Below are positions 31,956 through 41,364 of a stretch of 64,000 nucleotides of DNA, piece by piece. The position numbers were made by a program, and so were the translations under genes. Position 1 is the stretch's first letter. Each line of letters begins with the position of its first letter. The stretch covers positions 310,001 through 374,000 of the forward strand of contig NZ_CP068985.1 in the NCBI RefSeq assembly GCF_019397265.1, written 5' to 3'. The notes beneath the pieces were generated by a model. The model was not told the origin of the DNA. It did not search any database and was given only the letters and a program-made list of their open reading frames with translations. The stretch is from Nonomuraea coxensis DSM 45129 (GTDB lineage Bacteria > Actinomycetota > Actinomycetes > Streptosporangiales > Streptosporangiaceae).

Positions 31956-32678
31956 ATGGCGACGAAAGCGGCGGGGCGCAAGCCGGAGACCCAGCTCGCA
32001 CTCGTGCGGCGGGCGCGCAGGATGAACCGCGTCCTGGCGGAGACCTACCCGGACGCCCACTGCGAGCTCGACTTCCGCAACCCCCTGGAGCTGCTGGTCG
32101 CCACCATCCTGTCCGCGCAGTGCACGGACAAGCGGGTCAACATGGTGACCCCCGTCCTCTTCGCGAAATATCCCACGGTCGAGGACTACGCCGCCGCCGA
32201 CCGGTCGGAGATGGAGGACATCATCCGCTCGACCGGATTCTTCCGCGCCAAGACCAACAGCATCATCGGCATGGCCCAGGCCGTGTGCGAACGCTACGGC
32301 GGCGAGGTGCCCGGCAGGCTCAAGGACCTGGTGACCCTGCCGGGCGTCGGCCGCAAGACCGCCAACGTGGTGCTCGGCAACGCCTTCGACGTCCCGGGGC
32401 TCACCGTCGACACCCACTTCCAGCGCCTGGTGCGGCGGTTCGGCTGGACCGAGGAGACCGACCCCGTCAAGATCGAGCACGTGGTGGGCGAGCTGCTGCC
32501 GCGCCGCGAGTGGACGATCTTCTCGCACCGGGTCATCTGGCACGGCCGGCGCATCTGCCACGCCCGGCGCCCCGCCTGCGGCGTCTGCCCGCTCGCCGCG
32601 CTCTGCCCGTCGTACGGCACGGGGCCGACGTCCGAGGCCGAGGCGCGCAAGCTCGTCAGGTCCGGCCCCTTCTCCTGA
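31956..32678 (+). CDS. nth: Endonuclease III (DNA glycosylase/AP lyase)
   Basis: 240 residues from ATG 31956. The core includes [18 protein letters not shown], the helix-hairpin-helix [14 protein letters not shown], the catalytic Asp in VDTHFQRL, and a C-terminal [4Fe-4S] cluster loop [17 protein letters not shown] (C-x6-C-x2-C-x5-C). It removes oxidised pyrimidines and nicks the abasic site. The stop codon TGA is the beginning of a perfect ten-copy 8-bp repeat. Position after crp is conserved in actinobacteria. Confidence 0.95.
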   Translation: MATKAAGRKPETQLALVRRARRMNRVLAETYPDAHCELDFRNPLELLVATILSAQCTDKRVNMVTPVLFAKYPTVEDYAAADRSEMEDIIRSTGFFRAKTNSIIGMAQAVCERYGGEVPGRLKDLVTLPGVGRKTANVVLGNAFDVPGLTVDTHFQRLVRRFGWTEETDPVKIEHVVGELLPRREWTIFSHRVIWHGRRICHARRPACGVCPLAALCPSYGTGPTSEAEARKLVRSGPFS

Positions 32679-32754
32679 CGGCCTGACGGCCTGACGGCCT
32701 GACGGCCTGACGGCCTGACGGCCTGACGGCCTGACGGCCTGACGGCCTGACGGC
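32675..32754. repeat. Ten perfect tandem copies of CTGACGGC
   Basis: 80 bp of an exact 8-bp unit. The first copy contains the nth stop codon (CTGACGGC, TGA at 32676-32678). The array ends 40 bp before the NUDIX start. Because 8 is not a multiple of 3, copy-number change by slippage would leave nth intact (it ends in copy one) but changes the nth-NUDIX distance. On mRNA it could not fold strongly on itself. Confidence 0.97.
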
Positions 32755-32794
32755 ATGGGGGAAGCAGCAGGAGCCCCGGCGTGTTGGAGGATGC

Positions 32795-33445
32795 GTGACC
32801 CAAGTCCCCCATTGGCTGATCCACCTGGCGGACCAGTCCCAGCGGCTCAGCGTCCCCCGATACCTGCGGCCGCCCGACGGGCGCGGCCGGCTCGCGGCGG
32901 TGCTCATGCTGTTCGGCGAGGGCCCGCACGGTCCCGACGTGCTGCTCATCCAGCGCAGCACGCGCGGGCGCAGGCACCCCGGGCAGCCCGCGTTCCCCGG
33001 CGGCGGCGTCGACCCCGAGGACGGCGGCCCCGTCGAGGCGGCGCTGCGCGAGGCCGAGGAGGAGACCGGCGCCGACCCGCGCGGGGTGCACGTGCTCGGC
33101 ACCCTGCCCGAGCTCTACCTGCACCACAGCGACAACCGGGTCACGCCCGTCGTCGCCTGGTGGCGGGAGCCGTCGGCGGTGCACGCGGCCTCACCCGACG
33201 AGGTCGACTCGGTCGAGCGGGTGCCGATCGCCGAGCTGGTCGACCCGGCCAACCGGTTCATGCTGCGGCTGCCCACCGGCAACGCGGGGCCGGCGTTCCA
33301 GGTGCGGGGCATGCTCGTGTGGGGCTTCACCGCGATGGTGCTCGACCGCACGCTCGGCGCGGGCGGGCTCGACCGGCCGTGGGACACCTCGCGGGTGACG
33401 GAGATGCCGCTGGAGGCCCTGGTCCGCGCCGGGCGCGGCGGCTAA
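32795..33445 (+). CDS. NUDIX hydrolase, CoA pyrophosphatase (NudL) family
   Basis: 216 residues, GTG start. The UPF0035/NudL signature is present: VLLIQRSTRGRRHPGQPAFPGGGVDPEDGGPVEAALREAEEETGADP, containing the CoA-specific segment before the NUDIX box. Predicted to hydrolyse coenzyme A or its derivatives to phosphopantetheine and 3',5'-ADP. It directly follows nth, separated by the 8-bp repeat array, and is convergent with the HEAT-repeat gene, overlapping it by four bases. Confidence 0.9.
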   Translation: MTQVPHWLIHLADQSQRLSVPRYLRPPDGRGRLAAVLMLFGEGPHGPDVLLIQRSTRGRRHPGQPAFPGGGVDPEDGGPVEAALREAEEETGADPRGVHVLGTLPELYLHHSDNRVTPVVAWWREPSAVHAASPDEVDSVERVPIAELVDPANRFMLRLPTGNAGPAFQVRGMLVWGFTAMVLDRTLGAGGLDRPWDTSRVTEMPLEALVRAGRGG

Positions 33446-33954
33446 CGGCCCGACCACAGGGCGACGCCGAGCGAGGCCCATCCGGCCACGTCGGCGTCGC
33501 TGTCGGCGGCCAGCGTCCGCAGCGCGGCCAGGCCGGACGGGTCCGGCGGGTCGCCGAGCACGTGCTGCAGCGCGTACGCGGCCCCGTACCGCACCCTGGG
33601 GTCCCGGTGCGCGGCCAGCTCGATCACGGACGGCAGCGAGCGCGGGTCCGCGAGGTGCCCGAACGCGATCAGCACCGAATAGAGCACCATGACGTCGTTC
33701 TCGCTGGCCGCGAGATAGCGCAGCACCGGCAGAGTACGGTCGGCGAACGGCCGCAGCATCCCCATGATGTCCACCCCGAGCAGCCGCTCGGTGACGGTCT
33801 CCGCGGCGCACAGCCGGCGGGCCTCGATGAACGACTCCAGGTCGCCGCGCTGGCGCAGCACGGAGATCACGTGCCAGCGCAGCGGGCCGTCGGGATCGCC
33901 GTCACGCAGGGCGGCCTCGATGAGATCGCGAACTGTTCCCTCAGCCTGCGGCAT
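33442..33954 (-). CDS. HEAT-repeat protein
   Basis: 170 residues from ATG 33954. It consists of short helical repeats: RYLAASENDVMVLYSVLIAFGHLADPRSLPSVIELAAHRDPRVRYGAAYALQHVLG and DSDADVAGWASLGVALWSG, the pattern of HEAT/PBS-lyase repeats used as protein-binding scaffolds. No catalytic motif. The stop overlaps the NUDIX stop on the other strand; the divergent neighbour is the MarP-type protease 81 bp away. Confidence 0.8.
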   Translation of the reverse strand: MPQAEGTVRDLIEAALRDGDPDGPLRWHVISVLRQRGDLESFIEARRLCAAETVTERLLGVDIMGMLRPFADRTLPVLRYLAASENDVMVLYSVLIAFGHLADPRSLPSVIELAAHRDPRVRYGAAYALQHVLGDPPDPSGLAALRTLAADSDADVAGWASLGVALWSGR

Positions 33955-34035
33955 AGCGCCAAGGTAGCCAGGAGGGTGACGCGGTCCTGGCCGAAGACGT
34001 GCACGCTTGACCTTATCCCTGGATACCTTTGAAGC

Positions 34036-35226
34036 GTGCGCGGTGATCTGCTTGACCTCATCCTGATCGGCCTCGTGATCGCCTTCGGCATCTCGGGTTA
34101 CCGCCAGGGTTTCATCATCGGGGCGATGAGCTTCGTGGGGTTCGTCGGCGGCGCCGTGCTCGGGGTCTTCATCGCGCCCCCCGTCTCCCGGGCCGTGGTC
34201 GACGGCGACACGCCGCAGGCGCTGCTGGCCATCGTGATCGTGTTCCTGTCCGCGACGATCGGGCAGTTCGCCTCCTCGACGATCGGCGCGGTCGTGCGCA
34301 GCCACGTCACGTGGGAGCCGGCGAAGGTGGCCGACGCGGTCGGCGGCACGTTCGCCAGCGCCCTGTCGGTGCTGGTCATCGCCTGGCTGATCGGGTCGCT
34401 GATCGTCTCCACGTCGTTCACGCCGCTGGTCGACCAGGTCAAGAACTCCGCGCTGCTCACCACCGTCGACGACGCGATCCCGCAGACGGCGCGCAACTGG
34501 CAGGCGCCGTTCAAGAGGTTCATCGACCGCTCGGAGTTCCCGCCGGTCTTCGACGACATCGGCGCGGGCCAGCTCTTCGACGTGCCGCCGCCCGACCAGA
34601 GTGTGCTGCAGGGCAACCGGCTCGCCCGCGCCCGCCGCGCCATCGTCAAGGTGCAGGGCGACGCGCAGAGCTGCAACAAGCACATCGAGGGCACCGGCTT
34701 CGTCTACGCCCCCGGCCGCATCATGACCAACGCGCACGTCGTCGCCGGCGTCACCCGCGACCTGGAGATCGTCGACCACGAGAACGTCCGCCACCGGGCC
34801 ACGGTCGTGCGCTACAACCCGCGCCGCGACATCGCGATCCTCTACGTCCCCGGCCTCGACCTGCCCCAGCTCACCTTCGACGGCGAGGGCGGCCGCGGCG
34901 ACAACGCGATCATCGCCGGGTTCCCCAAGGGCAAGGGCTTCACCGCCGAGCCCGCCCGCATCGGCGGCAAGCTCGACGCCGAGGGCCCCGACATCTACCG
35001 CGACACGACGGTGACCCGCAAGGTCTACCAGATCCGCGGCATCGTGCTCCCCGGCAACTCGGGCGGCCCGCTGCTGACCGTGGACGGCCGCGTGTTCGGC
35101 GTGATCTTCGCGGCAGCCGTCAACGAGCAGGAGACCGGCTACGTCCTGACGGCCGACGAGGTCGCCTCCGACGCCTCGCTCGGCCGCACCGACACCTCGC
35201 CGGCCAGCACCCAGAAGTGCGACTGA
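34036..35226 (+). CDS. marP: MarP-type membrane serine protease (CvpA-trypsin fusion)
   Basis: 396 residues, GTG start. The N-terminal CvpA-like domain has four membrane helices (about 1-125). A periplasmic trypsin-like domain follows with His234 (TNAHVV), Asp265 (RRDIAIL) and Ser342 (GNSGGPL), almost the same positions as in M. tuberculosis MarP (Rv3671c). Cys213 and Cys395 match the pair that forms the activity-controlling disulfide there. In mycobacteria the protease is needed for acid and oxidative-stress survival and processes a peptidoglycan hydrolase. The same role is inferred here. Neighbours nth, NudL and EphE-like also match. Confidence 0.93.
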   Translation: MRGDLLDLILIGLVIAFGISGYRQGFIIGAMSFVGFVGGAVLGVFIAPPVSRAVVDGDTPQALLAIVIVFLSATIGQFASSTIGAVVRSHVTWEPAKVADAVGGTFASALSVLVIAWLIGSLIVSTSFTPLVDQVKNSALLTTVDDAIPQTARNWQAPFKRFIDRSEFPPVFDDIGAGQLFDVPPPDQSVLQGNRLARARRAIVKVQGDAQSCNKHIEGTGFVYAPGRIMTNAHVVAGVTRDLEIVDHENVRHRATVVRYNPRRDIAILYVPGLDLPQLTFDGEGGRGDNAIIAGFPKGKGFTAEPARIGGKLDAEGPDIYRDTTVTRKVYQIRGIVLPGNSGGPLLTVDGRVFGVIFAAAVNEQETGYVLTADEVASDASLGRTDTSPASTQKCD

Positions 35227-35230
35227 CCCG

Positions 35231-35674
35231 TCAGCGCGGCAGCTTCGCGAGGATCAGGGCGATCGCCTCGCCGGGGTCGCTGTCCTGGCCCAGGCCGGAG
35301 GCGGCCTTGCCGACGGCGTCGTACGCGCCGCCGGACGCCTGCACCCTGGCCGCGCCCCGCGCGAACAACGTCAGCGCCCCGCGCCCGTTGCCGCGCTGCA
35401 GGTGCGTGAGCCCGACGCAGATCTGCGCCAGCCCCTGCCACAGCTCGCGCTCCTCCTCAGGGGCGCACTTCCACCGGCCCTCGAACACCTCGTGGGCGTG
35501 GAACGGCATCCCCTCCGCCAGGAACCGCCGCCCGTCGGCGAGGGCCTGCCCGGCGGTGGGCGCGTAGTCGTCGGGAACCCTCGGCACGCCGGGCGAGCCG
35601 TAGGGGAGCGGCCTGCCGTAGGCGTCGCGGGGCCGGGCGTTGCGCGGCCGGCCCTCGGGGTCGCGGTCTCTCAT
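35231..35674 (-). CDS. DUF309 protein
   Basis: 147 residues. The motif FHAHEVFEGRWKCAPEEERELWQGLAQICVGLTHLQRGN is the defining helix pair of DUF309, with conserved His, Glu, Trp and Gln that could form an active or metal site. The N-terminal ~45 residues are Arg/Pro-rich and probably unstructured. Four bases separate its stop from the marP stop. Function unknown; conserved across actinobacteria. Confidence 0.85.
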   Translation of the reverse strand: MRDRDPEGRPRNARPRDAYGRPLPYGSPGVPRVPDDYAPTAGQALADGRRFLAEGMPFHAHEVFEGRWKCAPEEERELWQGLAQICVGLTHLQRGNGRGALTLFARGAARVQASGGAYDAVGKAASGLGQDSDPGEAIALILAKLPR

Positions 35675-35717
35675 GTCTCAGGCTTTCTCGTCGGGCCCGC
35701 TCATCGGTCAGGCCCGC

Positions 35718-36638
35718 TCATCGGTCGGGTTCGGGGTCGGCCAGCCAGCTGAGCAGCTCGGTGTCGAACGTGCCCGGGATCTCCTCGTGCGGGAAGTGGC
35801 CGGCGCCCTCGAACAGCCGCCATCGGTAGGGGGCGGCGACGTACCGGCTCGATCCCTGGGCCGTACGGGGCAGCACGCGCGGGTCGAGCGCCCCGTGCAG
35901 GTGCAGGGTGGGCGCCTCGACCTCCGCGCGCATGGCGCGCGCGAAGCGCCGCCCGTCGGGCCGCAGCTGGGAGCGGCCGAACCAGCGGTGGTACTCCAGC
36001 GCGCAGTGCGCGACGGCCGGGATGCCGAACGCCTCGCGGTAGACCCGCGCCTCCTCGGCCTCCGGCCAGCCAGGCCCCGCCCAGTCGCGCAGGAACCGGC
36101 CGACCAGCGCGCCGTCCTTGCGGGTGAGCCGGTGCTCGGGCAGCAGCGGCACCTGGAAGCCGAGCGCCTGCCTGCTGGCCCTGAGCTGCCCCATCGGGTC
36201 GGTGAGCAGCGCGTTGCGCAGCCGCAGCGGGTGAGGGGCGGACACCGCGACCAGCCGGTGCACGCACTTGGGGTCGAGCACGGCCATCGTCCAGGCCAGC
36301 AGCCCGCCCCAGTCGTGCCCGACGACGATCGCCCCGGTCTCGCCCAGCGCGCGGATCAGCCCGGCCGCGTCGGCGGCCAGCGTGGGCAGGTCGTAGCCGC
36401 GCGGCGGCTTGTCGCTGCCGCCGTAGCCGCGCAGGTCGGCCGCGACCGCCCGGTAGCCCGCCTTCGGCAGCGAGACGAGCTGGTGCCGCCAGGTCCACCA
36501 GAACTGCGGGAACCCGTGCAGCAGCAGGACCAGCGGGCCGTCGCCGGCCTCCACGACGTGGAAGCGGGTGCCGCCCGCGTGCACCGCCCGGTGCGTCCAG
36601 GGGCCCTCGATCTGGACGACCGACTCGTCAGGTCGCAT
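35718..36638 (-). CDS. Alpha/beta hydrolase, epoxide hydrolase EphE-like
   Basis: 306 residues. Core motifs: LLHGFPQFWWTWRHQL (HGxP oxyanion hole), VVGHDWGGLLAW (nucleophile Asp), HGALDPRV (acid) and GAGHFPHEE (His). Epoxide hydrolases use Asp as nucleophile and two lid tyrosines; candidate Tyr residues are present in the lid. It is the syntenic counterpart of ephE in mycobacteria. Its start overlaps the end of the holin-like gene by 11 bp, so the two are co-transcribed. Confidence 0.88.
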   Translation of the reverse strand: MRPDESVVQIEGPWTHRAVHAGGTRFHVVEAGDGPLVLLLHGFPQFWWTWRHQLVSLPKAGYRAVAADLRGYGGSDKPPRGYDLPTLAADAAGLIRALGETGAIVVGHDWGGLLAWTMAVLDPKCVHRLVAVSAPHPLRLRNALLTDPMGQLRASRQALGFQVPLLPEHRLTRKDGALVGRFLRDWAGPGWPEAEEARVYREAFGIPAVAHCALEYHRWFGRSQLRPDGRRFARAMRAEVEAPTLHLHGALDPRVLPRTAQGSSRYVAAPYRWRLFEGAGHFPHEEIPGTFDTELLSWLADPEPDR

Positions 36639-37095
36639 CTCGGGCCACCGGCTCCCGATCTCGGGCCGCCGGCCGGCCGTCGGGGGCCGTCGCGGGAAGC
36701 GTCGCCGCCTCGTCCTCGGGGGTGGCGATCTCCTTGAGGCCCCTGAGCGACGCGGCGGTGCGCTTCATCCCGGCCAGGCCCTTCAGTCGCCGCACCCCGA
36801 CGAACACCAGCAGACCCGCGACCAGCAGGTAGAACACGGTCACGATGAGGAAGGCCGCCCAGGTGGGCAGCCATTGGGCCAGCACGAAGGCGATCGTGAA
36901 CGAGGCGAGGATCAGGCACAGGTGCGCCATGAACGCCGCGGCGGCGAACAGGCCGCCCGCCATGCCCACCCGCTTGGCGTCGAACCTGAACTCGGCCTTG
37001 GCCAGCTCGATCTCCGAGCGGACCAGGGTCGAGATCTGACTGCTCGCCTGGGCGACCAGGGAGCCCAGGGATTCTTCCTCGGGAGTCTGCGGCAT
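36628..37095 (-). CDS. Phage holin superfamily 6-type (DUF1469) membrane protein
   Basis: 155 residues. The N-terminal amphipathic helix (ESLGSLVAQASSQISTLVRSEIELAKAEFRFDAKRVG) and two hydrophobic helices (about 46-70 and 79-103) are the DUF1469/holin 3_6 pattern. These proteins are common, non-phage membrane proteins in actinobacteria. The tail is charged and low-complexity. Co-transcribed with the EphE-like gene. Function unknown. Confidence 0.85.
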   Translation of the reverse strand: MPQTPEEESLGSLVAQASSQISTLVRSEIELAKAEFRFDAKRVGMAGGLFAAAAFMAHLCLILASFTIAFVLAQWLPTWAAFLIVTVFYLLVAGLLVFVGVRRLKGLAGMKRTAASLRGLKEIATPEDEAATLPATAPDGRPAARDREPVARDAT

Positions 37096-37293
37096 GAACG
37101 TCTCCTATCGAGGCCCGGTGGCCGTGTCAATCATCATCCAGCGCAGCGCGACGGTCGCGTACCCGGAGGTGCGGCGGCACCGCCGCGCCAGTTGGGGCCC
37201 GTTCGCGCCGCCGAGCACGCCGAGGGACTTCCCAAGGACGAGCCGCGCTATCACTCCCAGAACTACCCGATCGGAGAACATAGCGCCGACGCA

Positions 37294-37334
37294 CGAGGGG
37301 CGCACGTCCACGTCCGTGTGACATGCGCCCCTCG
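37294..37334 (-). terminator. Hairpin downstream of acs
   Basis: CGAGGGGCGCA (37294-37304) pairs perfectly with TGCGCCCCTCG (37324-37334), with a 19-base loop. It lies 19 bp beyond the acs stop on the minus strand and lacks a T-tract. Likely terminator. Confidence 0.55.
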
Positions 37335-37352
37335 GGGGTGGTCGCCGGTAGG

Positions 37353-39326
37353 TCAGTCGTCCGACTTCGCGGACGGGAGCTTGTCGGCGATCAGGTTCAT
37401 CACCGTGCTGTCGGCCAGCGTCGTGACGTCGCCGATGCTGCGGTTCTCGGCCACGTCGCGCAGGAGGCGGCGCATGATCTTGCCGGAACGGGTCTTCGGC
37501 AGCTCGGGCACCACCAGGATCTGCCGCGGCTTCGCGATCGGGCCGAGCGTCTTGGCCACGTGGTTGCGCAGCTCGGTCGCGATGTCGTCGCTCTCCTCGG
37601 CGCCGCCGCGCAGGATCACGAACGACACGATGGCCTGACCCGTCACGGGGTCGGTCGCGCCCACGACCGCCGCCTCGGCCACCTTCGGATGGCTGACCAG
37701 CGCGCTCTCCACCTCCGTGGTGGAGATGTTGTGCCCGGAGACCAGCATGACGTCGTCCACCCGGCCGAGCAGCCAGAGGTCGCCGTCCTCGTCCTTCTTG
37801 GCGCCGTCGCCGGGGAAGTACATCCCCTCGAAACGGCTCCAGTAGGTGTCGATGTAGCGCTGGTCGTCGCCCCAGATCGTGCGGAGCATGGACGGCCACG
37901 GCTCGCGTACGACGAGGAAGCCGCCCCCGCCGTCGGGGACGCTGTTGCCCTGGTCGTCCACCACGTCGGCGGCGATGCCGGGCAGCGGGCGCATCGCGGC
38001 GCCCGGCTTGGCGGCGGTGACGCCCGGCAGCGGGCTGATCATGATGGCGCCGGTCTCGGTCTGCCACCACGTGTCGACGACCGGGCAGCGGTCGCCGCCG
38101 ATGTGCCGGCGGTACCAGACGTACGCCTCCGGGTTGATCGGCTCGCCGACCGAGCCCAGGACCCGCAGGCTGGACATGTCGTACTTGGCGGGGATGTCGT
38201 CGCCCCACTTCATGAACGTCCGGATCGCCGTCGGCGCCGTGTACAGGATCGTGATCTTGTACTTCTGCACGATCTCCCAGAACCGGCCGCGGTGCGGCGT
38301 GTCCGGAGTGCCCTCGTAGATGACGCTGGTCGCGCCGTTCGCGAGCGGGCCGTAGACGATGTAGGAGTGGCCGGTGACCCAGCCGATGTCGGCCGTGCAC
38401 CAGTAGATGTCGGTCTCGGGCTTGAGGTCGAAGACCGCGTGGTGCGTCCAGGCCGTCTGCGTCAGATAGCCGCCGGTCGTGTGCAGGATGCCCTTCGGCT
38501 TACCCGTGGTGCCGCTCGTGTAGAGGATGTAGAGCGGGTCCTCGGCGTCGTTCGGCAGCGGGGTGTGCTGGTCGCTCTGACGGTCGACCACGTCGTGCCA
38601 CCACAGGTCCTTCTCGCCGAACGCGACGTCCTCGCCGGTGCGCCGGACCACGAGGACGTTCTCGACCTGCGGGCACGCGGCGACGGCCTCGTCCACCGTC
38701 GGCTTGAGCGCGCTCGGCTTGCCCCGGCGGTAGCCGCCGTCCGCCGTGATCACCAGCTTGGCGTCGGCGTCGTCGATGCGGCTCTTCAGCGCCGTCGCGG
38801 AGAAACCGCCGAACACCACCGAGTGGACCGCGCCGATGCGGGCGCACGCCAGCATCGCGATCGGCAGCTCGGGGATCATCGGCATGTAGATCGCGACCCG
38901 GTCGCCCTTGCCCACGCCCAGCTCGGCCAGCGCGTTGGCCGCCTTGCTGACCTCGGTCTTCAGGTCGTTGTAGGTGAGGACGCGGGTGTCGTCCTCCGGC
39001 TCGCCCTCCCAGTAGTAGGCGACCTTGTCGCCCCGGCCCTCCTCCACGTGGCGGTCCACGCAGTTGTAGGCCACGTTGAGCTCCCCGCCGATGAACCACT
39101 TGGCGAAGGGGGCGTTCCACTCCAGGGTCCTGTCCCACCGCTTGGCCCAGCTCAGCCGCTCGGCCGCGCGCTCCCAGAAGGCGAGACGGTCGGCGGCGGC
39201 CTCGTCGTACGAGGCGGCCGTCACGTTCGCGGCCGCGGCGAGGTCGGCCGGAGGTGCGAACCGGCGGTTCTCCTGCAGCAGATTGGACAGCGCCTGGGTC
39301 TCGTTGCCAGGGGTCTCCGGGGCCAC
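37353..39326 (-). CDS. acs: Acetyl-CoA synthetase
   Basis: 657 residues, the normal length for AMP-forming acetyl-CoA synthetase. Motifs: [14 protein letters not shown] (P-loop), WWQTETG, and [11 protein letters not shown], whose lysine is the regulatory acetylation site. It makes acetyl-CoA from acetate, ATP and CoA in the cytoplasm. In actinomycetes Crp/cAMP and lysine acetylation regulate the enzyme or its gene. Synteny with Rv3667 supports the symbol. Confidence 0.96.
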   Translation of the reverse strand: MAPETPGNETQALSNLLQENRRFAPPADLAAAANVTAASYDEAAADRLAFWERAAERLSWAKRWDRTLEWNAPFAKWFIGGELNVAYNCVDRHVEEGRGDKVAYYWEGEPEDDTRVLTYNDLKTEVSKAANALAELGVGKGDRVAIYMPMIPELPIAMLACARIGAVHSVVFGGFSATALKSRIDDADAKLVITADGGYRRGKPSALKPTVDEAVAACPQVENVLVVRRTGEDVAFGEKDLWWHDVVDRQSDQHTPLPNDAEDPLYILYTSGTTGKPKGILHTTGGYLTQTAWTHHAVFDLKPETDIYWCTADIGWVTGHSYIVYGPLANGATSVIYEGTPDTPHRGRFWEIVQKYKITILYTAPTAIRTFMKWGDDIPAKYDMSSLRVLGSVGEPINPEAYVWYRRHIGGDRCPVVDTWWQTETGAIMISPLPGVTAAKPGAAMRPLPGIAADVVDDQGNSVPDGGGGFLVVREPWPSMLRTIWGDDQRYIDTYWSRFEGMYFPGDGAKKDEDGDLWLLGRVDDVMLVSGHNISTTEVESALVSHPKVAEAAVVGATDPVTGQAIVSFVILRGGAEESDDIATELRNHVAKTLGPIAKPRQILVVPELPKTRSGKIMRRLLRDVAENRSIGDVTTLADSTVMNLIADKLPSAKSDD

Positions 39327-39972
39327 CTCGTGCTCCTTCTATGGCCAGGTTGGATAGGTCGTGTCCCACTTCACCAGCTCACGACCCCCGCACACAAGAG
39401 GTCTAGACAGGTCTGTACCTCGGGGCGGGGGGCGGGGGGCTGGTTATCGGGTGGGGTTATCTTCGCAATTGAAATGTTGTCATCCTGAAATCCAGAGAAT
39501 ATGGGAGTGGGGGTGGCGGGTTTATGGGCCCCCTGGGGGTGAGGGTTTGGGGGCGTGCAGGAAAGGGGGGAGCGGCGGCGATCCCGGACGCACTGCGTGA
39601 CCCCGGCCCTTTGCGACTTGGCCCCTCCAACTGCGGCGCCTCGCCCCTACGCCCTCCGCCCTCGACCCCAACCTCGGCCCTCGCCTTCGCCCTCGGCCCT
39701 CGCCCTCGCCCTCGGCCCTCGCCCTGGGCCCTCGCCCTGGGCCCTCGCCCTGGGCCCTCGCCCTGGGCCCTCCACTCCCAGTCTCATTCAGCCGCCGAAC
39801 CCGGCTCGTAGCTGTAGTCGCGAGGCCATGAGCCCGATCGCCAAGCCCCACGCCTTCGCCCCCACGAGACTCCGAGTCCGCCCCGCTCCCCGAACCCCTC
39901 CGCCCTGCCTCGCCCTGCCTTGCCCCTGCCTTGCCGCAGGTGGACCGTACCGGCCCGGTAGGGTCAGTGCTC
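39327..39972. other. Repeat-rich intergenic region, acs to Fic-like gene
   Basis: About 645 bp without a convincing gene. 39420-39520 is relatively AT-rich for this genome and would suit the acs promoter. 39640-39780 is C-rich, built of CCCTCG/CCCTGG units with four perfect 13-bp copies. Open frames across the repeat encode only Pro/Arg/Ala-rich low-complexity sequence and are not credible. Confidence 0.6.
39721..39772. repeat. Four tandem copies of GCCCTGGGCCCTC
   Basis: Perfect 13-bp units at 39721, 39734, 39747 and 39760, preceded by about 80 bp of degenerate GCCCTCG-type units. Each unit holds the palindrome GGGCCC. Intergenic. Confidence 0.95.
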
Positions 39973-40752
39973 GTGAGTGACCCTTTGGCCGTCATCGCGA
40001 CCTTCCCCGGCGTCCAGGAGGCCGTGGACGAGGCCCGCCAGTCCGTCGACCGGCTGTACCGCCACCGAGTGCTCCGCCGCGCCAGCCCGGCGGTCTCCAC
40101 GGAGTCGTCCCTGCGCGGCGCCCGAGCCTCGGCCGCCATCGAGGGCGCGGACTTCCCCCTGGACGCCCTGCGCCGCGACGAGATCCACGACCCGCTGGTC
40201 CAGGGCGCCCTGCGCGCGTCCGCGGAGATGGGCAGGCTGGGCCCGACCTGGCGCCGGGCCCCCCGGCAGGTCCTCGCCCGCCTGCACACGGTCGCCGCCG
40301 CCGGCCTCGCCCCCGAGGATGCGCTGGGCCGTCCCAGGTCGGAGGACGACGCCCCCGACCCGTTCGGCCTGGGCCCGGCCCCGGACGCCAAGGAAACGGC
40401 CGTACGCATGGACGGTCTCATGGACCTCCTCGAACGCCCCACCAAGGCTCCCGCGATCGTGCTGGCGGCCGTGGTGCACGCCGAGCTGGCGGTGTTGAGG
40501 CCGTTCGGCGTGGTGGACGGCGTGGTGGCGCGCTCGGCCGAGCGGCTGACCCTGGTCGAGTACGGGCTGGACCCGAAGTCCTTGGTGGCCGTCGAGGTGG
40601 GGCATTTCGAGCTGCCGTACGCGGAGGCGCTGCGGTCCTACCTGAGCGGCACTCCGGAGGGCGTCGCCCGATGGGTACAGCACTGTGCCTCCGCGGTAAG
40701 CCTCGGAGTCCGCGAGACGACCGCCATCTGTGAGGCCATGCAAAGAGGCTGA
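39973..40752 (+). CDS. Fic/DOC-like protein with degenerate active site
   Basis: 259 residues from GTG 39973. The N-terminus (SPAVSTESSLRGARASAAIEGADFPLDAL) resembles the Fic N-terminal helices with an S-x-x-I-E-G motif. At residues ~170-195, HAELAVLRPFGVVDGVVARSAERLTLV occupies the place of the Fic loop HPFxDGNGRxxR; the catalytic His is Arg176 and the Asn-Gly-Arg is replaced. AMPylation is therefore unlikely. Homologues of this kind occur beside the pilus genes of other actinobacteria and are often labelled oxidoreductase without proof. Followed by a strong hairpin. Confidence 0.75.
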   Translation: MSDPLAVIATFPGVQEAVDEARQSVDRLYRHRVLRRASPAVSTESSLRGARASAAIEGADFPLDALRRDEIHDPLVQGALRASAEMGRLGPTWRRAPRQVLARLHTVAAAGLAPEDALGRPRSEDDAPDPFGLGPAPDAKETAVRMDGLMDLLERPTKAPAIVLAAVVHAELAVLRPFGVVDGVVARSAERLTLVEYGLDPKSLVAVEVGHFELPYAEALRSYLSGTPEGVARWVQHCASAVSLGVRETTAICEAMQRG

Positions 40753-40828
40753 CCCGTCCGCGCCCGGCGGCCGACCGTAACGTACTCCGCCTGCGAAGGA
40801 CCTGGTAAGACCGCCTACCGACATAGCT

Positions 40829-40856
40829 GACGGCGTCTCAATGCTGAGACGCCGTC
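40829..40856 (+). terminator. 12-bp hairpin after Fic-like gene
   Basis: GACGGCGTCTCA (40829-40840) and TGAGACGCCGTC (40845-40856) form a perfect stem closed by a four-base loop, 77 bp after the stop. No T-tract. Likely terminator of the preceding gene. Confidence 0.65.
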
Positions 40857-41364
40857 TGCCAATGCATCACGCCGGGTTACCAAGCGTGCACCTCTATTCG
40901 TCGGAGCGGGTCAAGCCCGCCACGACGCGCCTCCCGCGGCTGGTCGCACGTGGGTGCCCGGCTGGATGCACCCGGACCATTGGTCCGTAACACCTTTCTA
41001 CGACGGATTCGCCCTGATGGGAACCCCTCAGGCCAAGACCTTTACCCGTCCCCTCACCAGCCGCGCCGGCACCCCCGTCCCACCCGTGCCGAAGCCTTCT
41101 GCCGCCCGGCGACCAGCCGCGACGATCACTCTCCGTGATCTTCTTTATGTGATCGTTATCAGTTCAGGAAAAAACTTGGCGAAAATGCGAGATTACTGCT
41201 CGACGAAACTCGATCGGATCGGGCAGCATACGTTGGTATCGCCCAGGAACTGGAGCGCACTTGCGCGGGATGGCTTTGCAAGTCCCTTGCCAGGCTGCGG
41301 TGAAGTGATGAAAGCTTTCTTCTGAAACGGGACCGGCTCTACCCCCCCGGAGCCGGACCGATCA

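Noticed and set aside
32675..32754. Possible CRISPR array
   Set aside because: Units are directly adjacent with no spacers and only 8 bp long; a simple tandem repeat.
36628..37095. Prophage because of a holin-like gene
   Set aside because: DUF1469/holin-6 proteins are ordinary chromosomal membrane proteins in actinobacteria and no other phage gene is present.
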